Source of the DNA: Clostridia bacterium
Lineage (GTDB): Bacteria > Bacillota_A > Clostridia > Oscillospirales > CAG-272
Assembly (NCBI GenBank): GCA_017462125.1
Contig: JAFTRQ010000055.1
Coordinates: 1 to 5,818, forward strand
Direction of reading: 5' to 3'
Length of the DNA: 5,818 bases
Shown piece after piece: positions 1 to 4,878 of the stretch. The translations under genes and the position numbers were made by a program. The notes beneath the pieces were generated by a model. That model did not search any database, was not told where the DNA came from, and worked only from the letters and a program-made list of their open reading frames with translations. Positions within the stretch are counted from its first letter, which is position 1, and each line of letters begins with the position of its first letter.

Positions 1-734
1 GACGGAATACCATCCCATACCATTCTGAGGCGCGGAACAATTTGCGTGGGAGCGTGCTTTGAAAAATCTTGTTCGTAATCCGAAAGCAATCTCATATGAA
101 CCTTACGTACAGCATTCAGATCCTTACTTTCGATATAACGGTTCACTGCCGCCGGCATACCGCCAACGTAATAATACGTCTTCAGGGCATCCACATACTT
201 ATCCTTGAAGGCACCGATCATAGAAAAATCTTTTGCCTTTATCAATGTAAGCAATGGCTCCTGCTCGGTTGCATCCAAAAATTCGGTAAAGGACAATGGG
301 AATAGTTCCATACTGTCTACCTTGCCGACAGGAAATGACGTTCCTGCATGAAGTGCGATTCCAAGAAGAGATCCAGCAGCCAAAATATGATACTGATGAC
401 GTTCATCTTCGGTAAAATACTTGAGAGACTGCAATGCTTCGGGAACCTCCTGCACCTCATCCAATATGATGAGTGTGCTTTCGGGATCAATCATAACTCC
501 GGACTCAATTGAGAGTCCCGCTATAATTCGATCGGTCGAAAAGTCCCCCGAAAAGAGTGATTTCATTCTCTCATTTCTATCGAAGTTGATATACGCCGTC
601 GTTTGATAATATTGCCTACCAAACTCCTTCATCAGCCACGTTTTACCTACTTGTCTTGCCCCTTTGATAATAAGCGGCAATCTATGCGGATCATCCTTCC
701 ATTCAACCAATGCTTGCATTGCTGTTCTTTTCAT
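1..734 (-). CDS. AAA ATPase, AAA_14/DUF4143 type, 3' end outside window
   Basis: Reading from ATG at 734 to the window edge gives 244 codons without a stop, so the C-terminal part is missing. Walker A is GARQVGKT at residues 25-32, Walker B is LIILDE at 88-93 followed by VQ, and AAGS at 119-122 is a likely sensor motif. After it comes the start of the DUF4143 region (MELFPLSFTEFL at 142-153 and YYYVGGMPAAVNRY further on). These features match the large bacterial and archaeal family of about 400-450 residue ATPases pairing AAA_14 with DUF4143. Its cellular role is not established, and a cytosolic ATP-dependent function is all I would claim. The start is fixed by a GAGGTG ribosome binding site five bases upstream, and a consensus promoter lies just before it. 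The gene is a separate unit from the operon to its right, because its own promoter and a hairpin lie between them. Such genes often sit in accessory DNA. Confidence 0.93.
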   Translation of the reverse strand, partial: MKRTAMQALVEWKDDPHRLPLIIKGARQVGKTWLMKEFGRQYYQTTAYINFDRNERMKSLFSGDFSTDRIIAGLSIESGVMIDPESTLIILDEVQEVPEALQSLKYFTEDERHQYHILAAGSLLGIALHAGTSFPVGKVDSMELFPLSFTEFLDATEQEPLLTLIKAKDFSMIGAFKDKYVDALKTYYYVGGMPAAVNRYIESKDLNAVRKVHMRLLSDYEQDFSKHAPTQIVPRLRMVWDGIP

Positions 735-766
735 GTGATCACCTCGCTATTTGTTTATTCTATACT

Positions 767-795
767 ATTATACCTCATCTTATACAGAAAGTCAA
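767..795 (-). promoter_or_regulatory. Consensus SigA-type promoter of the AAA ATPase gene
   Basis: On the minus strand TTGACT (795-790) is followed by a 17-base spacer and a perfect TATAAT (772-767). Transcription would start near 760, giving a leader of about 26 bases that carries the GAGGTG ribosome binding site of the gene starting at 734. The -35 box differs from the ideal by one base and the spacing is optimal. The -35 box lies inside one arm of an inverted repeat, which hints at repressor control. Confidence 0.85.
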
Positions 796-838
796 GGGAC
801 TTTTTGTATTGTTTCACATTTTTTAGTTTGACTTTCTG
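785..838. repeat. 11-bp perfect inverted repeat around the promoter -35 box
   Basis: The arms are CAGAAAGTCAA (785-795) and TTGACTTTCTG (828-838), exact reverse complements separated by 32 bases of AT-rich sequence. The left arm contains the whole -35 box of the leftward promoter. A dimeric regulator binding both arms could block or loop the promoter. The same arms could in principle pair in RNA, but the long loop makes a structural role less likely. No regulator gene is visible beside it, so the operator role is inference. Confidence 0.6.
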
Positions 839-851
839 CATTTGAGGGGTG

Positions 852-879
852 ACGGGAGGTTATTTCACCTCCCGTTTTT
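852..879 (+). terminator. Intrinsic terminator-like hairpin at the operon end
   Basis: ACGGGAGGT (852-860) pairs perfectly with ACCTCCCGT (867-875) around a six-base loop. A run of five T (875-879) follows on the plus strand, the classic layout for stopping plus-strand transcription. It lies only seven bases beyond the stop codon of the leftward gene ending at 883. For leftward transcripts the same stem forms, but it is preceded by A residues and followed by CACCCCTC, with no U tract. It may stop or protect the 3' end of the operon transcript while also blocking antisense transcription into the operon. The stem is certain; its direction of action is not. Confidence 0.7.
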
Positions 880-882
880 GTC

Positions 883-1317
883 TTAACCGCCATTTGCAGA
901 CTCGACCAACTCTATATCAAAGTGTGAGTCGGTGATGATTTTAAGGTATTTACTCAATACCTTTTGGATTTTCTTCTTTGTCATTCGGCGGTCTCTCCAA
1001 CGCATTTCCCACGGGTAACAAGGAGTGTACATAATGTATTTGCATCCGTCAAAGTCATCGCACACATAGAAGAATATCTTCTCCTTCTGTTCGATAACCT
1101 CGCTCAACATTCCCGCAATACCGCAGGTAAAATCTCCGTATTCGATGTAATCCTCAACCGTTGGCTCGGTTATTTCGTTTTCCTCAAACTCCCTTCTTAC
1201 GTGTTCCAAAATAGACGGAGCGCGTGAAAGTAATTTTACAATCCTTTCTGGAGAATTGAATTCCAAGCCGTGAAGGTTGACGCCATACCCGTAATCGTGC
1301 CAAGTGTGATATGCCAT
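883..1317 (-). CDS. Conserved-looking hypothetical protein, 144 aa
   Basis: I do not recognise a named function. The product is a soluble 144-residue protein with no membrane segment or signal peptide. It begins MAYHTWHDYGYGV and has a mid-region rich in acidic residues (about 41-63). Next come a hydrophobic stretch IFFYVC at 81-86 and a YTPCYPWEMRW segment at 97-107. A basic patch then precedes a helical C-terminus. From memory, a YPW segment after a hydrophobic strand occurs in small phage and clostridial element proteins, but I cannot name the family. An in-frame ATG at 1356 would add 13 residues. The start at 1317 is preferred because AAGGAGG lies seven bases before it and the ATG overlaps the stop of the upstream 59-residue gene by one base (TAATG). 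It is the last gene of the operon; a hairpin follows. Confidence 0.82.
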   Translation of the reverse strand: MAYHTWHDYGYGVNLHGLEFNSPERIVKLLSRAPSILEHVRREFEENEITEPTVEDYIEYGDFTCGIAGMLSEVIEQKEKIFFYVCDDFDGCKYIMYTPCYPWEMRWRDRRMTKKKIQKVLSKYLKIITDSHFDIELVESANGG

Positions 1318-1496
1318 TATTCCGCCTCCTTCCACGTTACGCAATCTCTGCAACAACTAAAGTTGTTTTTCACGTCCTCGGTAAGCTCGTCCGAGCGACC
1401 GGATGCGATATACAGCTGGTAGAGGGTTGCGCTTCTGATGAGGCAATTGTTTTTATGTAAGCAGTTTTTGCAGGATTTTTCAGTTGTCTTATCCAT
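1317..1496 (-). CDS. Small six-cysteine protein, 59 aa, candidate zinc binder
   Basis: This short gene encodes 59 residues. Cysteines lie at 9, 12, 18, 48, 49 and 52, arranged as CKNC, a lone Cys, then CCRDC about 30 residues later. Two such clusters joined by a short helix-forming middle (LYQLYIASGRSDEL) suggest a small zinc-ribbon-like fold, which is inference. The start ATG at 1496 has AAAGGAG six bases upstream (1503-1509). It overlaps the end of the upstream 183-residue gene by eight bases (ATGGATAA), and its own stop overlaps the next ATG by one base. Both junctions suggest translational coupling. Without it there would be a 171-base hole in an otherwise seamless operon. I do not recognise a family. 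A DNA, RNA or protein adaptor role would fit the cysteine pattern but is unproven. Confidence 0.85.
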   Translation of the reverse strand: MDKTTEKSCKNCLHKNNCLIRSATLYQLYIASGRSDELTEDVKNNFSCCRDCVTWKEAE

Positions 1497-2040
1497 TTTG
1501 TTCTCCTTTGCTCACCGCGGGAAGGTGGTCTAAAATGTCTCTCTTGATTTCTTCAAGGCTACTGAGCACGTCGTCGATAGCGTTCAGTACGTCATCGTCC
1601 ACGATGTTGTCGGTTATTATACCGAGATCTACGGCAATGCCGGGCACATCGCGTCCGTATGGGTAATAGATGCCACCATACTCGATCCAGTTGTTGTTTT
1701 CAAGCACGAGGTCACCTGCGTTAAGCAACTCCTTCAAGTGCTTATCATCACGAATGTAACCTCGCATAGCTTCTGAAAAATATCCACCGTTCCCTTTGTC
1801 CTTAGCGTAGGCAATCTGCTCGCCGCTTCTGTCAAAAAGCGAAGCACACACGTCGCCCATCGCACCAATCTCAATGTCGAGATCCTCGCTGAGCTTGATG
1901 TAAGCATACCAACCTCCGTGCCAAAGGCAATTGAGCTTGTTCGGTTCGAACTGCTCAGGAGAAAAATCAAGCTCCACGCCAAGCGCATTTGCTTTATCAA
2001 AAAGCTTACGACACTTGTTCTTGTATTTCCGTTTCGTCAT
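1489..2040 (-). CDS. Hypothetical soluble protein, 183 aa
   Basis: I do not recognise this protein. It has a basic lysine-rich N-terminus (residues 2-16, KRKYKNKCRKLFDKA), a tryptophan- and tyrosine-rich segment CLWHGGWYAYIKL at 38-50, and a strongly acidic part around 51-63. A glycine and tyrosine patch WIEYGGIYYPYGRDVPG lies at 118-134, and the C-terminus is an acidic, probably helical tail from about 143. No signal peptide or membrane segment is present. The ATG at 2040 overlaps the stop of the upstream 284-residue gene in an ATGA arrangement, with AGGAGAGAGG shortly before it, which supports the start and coupled translation. Its own end overlaps the 59-residue gene by eight bases. It is clearly a real coding region of the operon, but its biochemical role cannot be read from the sequence. 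Confidence 0.83.
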   Translation of the reverse strand: MTKRKYKNKCRKLFDKANALGVELDFSPEQFEPNKLNCLWHGGWYAYIKLSEDLDIEIGAMGDVCASLFDRSGEQIAYAKDKGNGGYFSEAMRGYIRDDKHLKELLNAGDLVLENNNWIEYGGIYYPYGRDVPGIAVDLGIITDNIVDDDVLNAIDDVLSSLEEIKRDILDHLPAVSKGEQNG

Positions 2041-2891
2041 AGCTTTCCTCTCTCCTTTGCGATTTGTAGAAGCTTTTCAGCCTGCTTATGCTCCGCAACG
2101 AGTATGTGAGCAACCTCGGCAACCGCTTCCGCATATTCCTCGATATATAGTTTCTTGCCTTCAAGCTCCTTTTTGATCATACCGGAAGCGCGGTAATCAT
2201 TGACGACGTTTCTTCTGACCTGCTCGGACATCTCCCAGCACTCGATCTGCTCGGCAATATCCTTGCGGTGCTCCATAATGAGTCCGATGTTATACATCTG
2301 CTCGATAAAATCCTTAGCAAGAGGCATATCGTACTCCTCGATATAGACGATAAATAGGCGCGTGGAACAATTGCCTGCCTCGAAACGGTATTCGTACTCC
2401 TGCATCTCGGTGTAGTCCTCATCCGCCTCCCAACGAGCAAGACACCCGTTGAGCTTTGAGACGAGGAGCGTTCTCCTCATTTCAAACTCGGCTGCTTCAA
2501 AGCTCGTGAAAATGCGCTCGCTTCTGTAGTGGTTGTCATCCTCAGCAAATTCCTCTACCAAGGAATAGACCTTTATCGTGGGATAAGAGTCATACTGCTC
2601 CCGCGTCGTAACGAGCATTTCGGGTGCCATAATGATACCATCAAGGCAAAGCTTATCCAGCTTGCCGCACATAGACTCAATATCCTCTCTGTCCTGCTTC
2701 AAGATCGGAGGATGGAAATCGCAATAGATATCCGGCTCTTCGTTCGCGGTTTCACGGTCGCTTCCCGTTCTGATCTCGGTGATCGTACCGAGTAAACCAC
2801 GGTAATTGCTTGATACTGCGTATACTTCTTCGCCAACTATGTAGACTTTGCCTTCATACTCGAAGACGTCGCCTTTGTTTTTATAAATCAT
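2037..2891 (-). CDS. Hypothetical protein with N-terminal beta-rich domain, 284 aa
   Basis: No named function is recognised. The N-terminus (about residues 1-95) alternates short beta-type segments: VFEYEGKVYIVGEEVYAV at 9-26, GLLGTITEIRTG at 32-43 and EPDIYCDFHPP at 52-62. This looks like a small SH3-like barrel; I recall similar openings in clostridial element proteins but cannot name the family. The middle contains an alternating region EYEYRFEAG followed by TRLFIVYIEEYD (178-188). The last 80 residues are charged and helical, with ELEGKKLYIEEYAEAVAEV as a likely amphipathic helix. An ATG at 2975 would add 28 residues, but that extension overlaps the upstream gene and is arginine-rich in an unrelated way. 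The ATG at 2891 follows AGAAAGGGAAT and leaves a natural 20-base gap. The gene ends overlapping the 183-residue gene by four bases. Confidence 0.84.
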   Translation of the reverse strand: MIYKNKGDVFEYEGKVYIVGEEVYAVSSNYRGLLGTITEIRTGSDRETANEEPDIYCDFHPPILKQDREDIESMCGKLDKLCLDGIIMAPEMLVTTREQYDSYPTIKVYSLVEEFAEDDNHYRSERIFTSFEAAEFEMRRTLLVSKLNGCLARWEADEDYTEMQEYEYRFEAGNCSTRLFIVYIEEYDMPLAKDFIEQMYNIGLIMEHRKDIAEQIECWEMSEQVRRNVVNDYRASGMIKKELEGKKLYIEEYAEAVAEVAHILVAEHKQAEKLLQIAKERGKL

Positions 2892-2911
2892 AATTATTCC
2901 CTTTCTGCCAC

Positions 2912-3160
2912 TCAGGCTTGAATTGCAAATAGTGTTCTCGGATCGTATCCGTGTTCTTCTCCGGCGATCTTGCACGCCTCATCTTGATCGTCTGCTTTCA
3001 CAACGTCGATGAAGGGATTGGGATCTATATCGTGCCAATGACCTTCCATCATTTCGGAGTGGATATCAACGTTCTCAAACTCGTCGCTCATATCAGAGGT
3101 TTCAACCATCTGAGTATCACGAACGTAATGAGAATCCATACACACAACGAACTTAGGCAC
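2912..3160 (-). CDS. Small hypothetical protein with GTG start, 82 aa
   Basis: The product is a small acidic, histidine-containing protein. Visible segments are a short beta-type N-terminus (MPKFVVCMDSHYVRD, 1-15), an acidic middle, the WHDIDPNPFIDVV segment at 42-54, and a C-terminal stretch QDEACKIAGEEHGYDPRTLF (59-78) that reads as a helix ending in a conserved-looking loop. No family is recognised with certainty. Translation begins at GTG (3158-3160), preceded by a near-perfect ribosome binding site lying inside the last codons of the upstream gene. The GTG overlaps that gene's end by eight bases (GTGCCTAA). A later in-frame ATG at codon 8 has no comparable site. The start geometry strongly implies translation coupled to the 174-residue gene, so the two products may work together. 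Confidence 0.82.
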   Translation of the reverse strand: MPKFVVCMDSHYVRDTQMVETSDMSDEFENVDIHSEMMEGHWHDIDPNPFIDVVKADDQDEACKIAGEEHGYDPRTLFAIQA

Positions 3161-3677
3161 TCAAATCACCTCCGTTTGTAAAATAAACTTTGTATTTGAG
3201 CGTCACTTCACCCTTGATGGAATTATCTCGGATCATATTTCTGCCGTTCACCCATTCCAGCCGTTTGCCTCTGACGGTCTCGTTTCCGTCAAGCCATGGG
3301 CAGGAACACTTCTTGAAAAAGTCTTTCTTTTTCCAATAGCTGTTCCCGAATGGGTTCTGCCTCTCATACTCATCCTCGATCTTTTTCCACTCGGCGAGGA
3401 TTGCCTGTTCTTCCTCGGTAAGCTCTCTGTGCGCTGCCGCGTAAAAGGTAAGCGTTTCGTCGTCATACTCGATAAGCTTTGCGCTACCGAATCGAAGCTC
3501 GCTGATATTGCCGTCGTTGTTAAGAAGCGATATGGCAACGGAATTGCATCCGAGCACCTTTCTTACGCCTCTCATCGTGGATTTAATCTGATCACCGGTC
3601 AGCCCATAGCGTTCAATGAATTCAAGACACATTCTTCCGCTTGCGGCATCCCTTTTAAGATCTGCTAACGTTTTCAT
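3153..3677 (-). CDS. Hypothetical protein with CxC motif, 174 aa
   Basis: Unnamed family. The N-terminus MKTLADLKRDA, followed by LEFIERYGLTGDQI (18-31), looks like a helical opening. Next come beta-type segments with SELRFGSAKLIEYDDETLTFY (59-79), then a charged helix (LTEEEQAILAEWKKIEDEYER, 86-106). A WKKKDFFKKCSCPWLDG segment at 115-131 carries two cysteines in a CxC arrangement. The C-terminus KGEVTLKYKVYF (155-166) is a probable beta strand. It has no signal peptide or membrane segment. The ATG at 3677 follows TAAGGAGGA, whose first bases are the stop codon of the upstream 372-residue gene, so the 12-base gap is filled by the ribosome binding site. Its end overlaps the following GTG gene by eight bases. 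Nucleic-acid or small-ligand binding is possible, but nothing seen proves it. Confidence 0.84.
   Translation of the reverse strand: MKTLADLKRDAASGRMCLEFIERYGLTGDQIKSTMRGVRKVLGCNSVAISLLNNDGNISELRFGSAKLIEYDDETLTFYAAAHRELTEEEQAILAEWKKIEDEYERQNPFGNSYWKKKDFFKKCSCPWLDGNETVRGKRLEWVNGRNMIRDNSIKGEVTLKYKVYFTNGGDLSA
3165..3173 (-). promoter_or_regulatory. Ribosome binding site fixing the GTG start at 3160
   Basis: GGAGGTGAT on the minus strand is a nine-base match to the anti-Shine-Dalgarno end of 16S rRNA, four bases before the GTG (eight from the GGAGG core). It encodes part of the C-terminal GGD of the upstream protein. It decides the GTG start against a later ATG in the same frame. Confidence 0.85.
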
Positions 3678-3689
3678 TATGTTTCCTCC

Positions 3690-4808
3690 TTATATATGGA
3701 TATCAACCGCTGCAAGCACGGTCTCATCGTCGAGATTCCAGATGAAGTCATCCATTTTCCTGCACATTGCGTTATCGATATCCGATTTTTTTGTTTTCTT
3801 ATGATGTCTCATATCGTCCTTGGAATAGTACCCGTCAGGCTTCAGCATACCGTAGAACATCGGGGGATAGATATGCCTTCCATTTAGGCAACGACGGTGC
3901 ATATACTCCTCCAAGGTTTCGTCCTTGACGTACCAAACGTAGTCAAAGTCGTATATACCGTCCTCCTTGATTCTTCCGTAATAGCCCTCGGGAAGCTTCC
4001 CGTCGATGAACGCTTGTTTCATAAGCTCGTAGGTGTGCTTTGCGTGCTCCTTTGCAAGCTTCATCATCAGCTCCCACTCGACGTCTTTTTTTCGCGCGAC
4101 GCTTACCCAGATATAACCCTCGGGTGCGCCTGCTTTTTCTTCTTCGCGGAAGCTCTCACCGAGCGAATATTCGGTACAGCTTTCCTTAACGAGAAAGACT
4201 CGCGGCCAGCGACCGCCGATCACGTACCAATCGTAGAAGGCGTTGGGATTGGAATAATATCCGTAGCCCTGCTCCTCCTCGTTATAAACATAACCGTGGT
4301 ACTGCTCTGCATACTCTCCAAGCGTCTTGAAAAGCTTCTTCAATGGGTAGTTTGGCAGTGCCTTATACTTCTTTGCCTTTTTGGTTCTCATCTCGTGGTG
4401 GCAGGGACCGGCTCTGCGCTGAAATACCTTTCCGTCTCGAATCACGAATTTGTAGTTGAGATCGCTTCCGAGCACGATTCTTCCGTCGGGTGTCTTGTAA
4501 CAGTCCTCAACGTCATCCTCGTAAAGCTCTTCAAGATCGTCCTGCTTCCAGAATTCAAGATACTCAGGGTTCTCGGTATTTTCAGAATATGGCTCCATCG
4601 CTTCTCCAACGGCATCCGCCACGTTTCTTGCAAACGTGCTCTGCCTTGCGTAAAGCTGATCACGGTAGATGCTTGCAATGACGTCCTTTTTCCCGGACTC
4701 ATTCATTTTCTGCGTAATCATATCGATCAGTCCCTTGACCACTGTGTTCTCGTCTGTGTTTTCTTCCTCGCTCGGTACCTCGACGGGCACCAAAATCGAA
4801 TAGTGCAT
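3690..4808 (-). CDS. Hypothetical phage/element-type protein with DWYVIGGRW motif, 372 aa
   Basis: This is the largest complete gene here. The N-terminal part (1-110) is acidic. A basic stretch follows (RTKKAKKYK, 141-149). An aromatic core then contains NPNAFYDWYVIGGRW at 187-201, and the tail ends in a likely strand (ETVLAAVDIHI). From memory, similar NPNxxxDWYxIGGRW segments recur in uncharacterised phage proteins, which suggests a family signature; its function is unknown to me. The C-terminal half also has many tyrosine, tryptophan and charged residues, plus PEGYYGRI and PDGYYSKDD repeats of a PxGYY pattern. The ATG at 4808 is preceded by AGAAAGGGAAT, a weaker site than its neighbours have. 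It is the first gene after the hairpin that separates it from the VWA gene, and its stop is part of the next ribosome binding site. Confidence 0.85.
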   Translation of the reverse strand: MHYSILVPVEVPSEEENTDENTVVKGLIDMITQKMNESGKKDVIASIYRDQLYARQSTFARNVADAVGEAMEPYSENTENPEYLEFWKQDDLEELYEDDVEDCYKTPDGRIVLGSDLNYKFVIRDGKVFQRRAGPCHHEMRTKKAKKYKALPNYPLKKLFKTLGEYAEQYHGYVYNEEEQGYGYYSNPNAFYDWYVIGGRWPRVFLVKESCTEYSLGESFREEEKAGAPEGYIWVSVARKKDVEWELMMKLAKEHAKHTYELMKQAFIDGKLPEGYYGRIKEDGIYDFDYVWYVKDETLEEYMHRRCLNGRHIYPPMFYGMLKPDGYYSKDDMRHHKKTKKSDIDNAMCRKMDDFIWNLDDETVLAAVDIHI

Positions 4809-4845
4809 TTTCTTAATTCCCTTTCTTTTATGAATTTGATACAGA

Positions 4846-4873
4846 GAAAGGGCAACCTTCTGGCTACCCTTTC
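4846..4873 (-). terminator. Hairpin between VWA gene and the seven-gene row (possible attenuator)
   Basis: On the leftward transcript GAAAGGGTAGCC pairs with GGTTGCCCTTTC around an AGAA loop, giving a 12-base-pair stem with two G-U pairs. It lies five bases past the VWA stop codon. Only a poor T-containing tail (TCTCTGTATC) follows, so complete termination is doubtful. Partial termination, a processing site or 3'-end protection would let the VWA protein and the downstream proteins be made in different amounts. The structure is seen; the role is inferred. Confidence 0.6.
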
Positions 4874-4878
4874 CTTTG

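Noticed and set aside
964..1227. Plus-strand open frame of 87 codons
   Set aside because: In-register shadow of the 144-residue gene, with no supporting start signal.
1318..1356. N-terminal extension of the 144-residue protein from ATG at 1356
   Set aside because: The extension is the out-of-frame tail of the 59-residue gene and contains the ribosome binding site of the ATG at 1317.
1352..1367. AACAACT/AGTTGTT inverted repeat followed by T residues, terminator-like on the plus strand
   Set aside because: The stem is short, AT-rich and has almost no loop. It lies inside the 59-residue coding region and is probably incidental.
2892..2975. N-terminal extension of the 284-residue protein from ATG at 2975
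   Set aside because: It would overlap the end of the upstream 82-residue gene and lacks a ribosome binding site; the ATG at 2891 has one.
4827..4855. Possible promoter TTGCCC-17-CATAAA before the 372-residue gene
   Set aside because: Both boxes match only four of six consensus bases and the -35 would sit inside the hairpin arm. It is too weak to call without transcript data.
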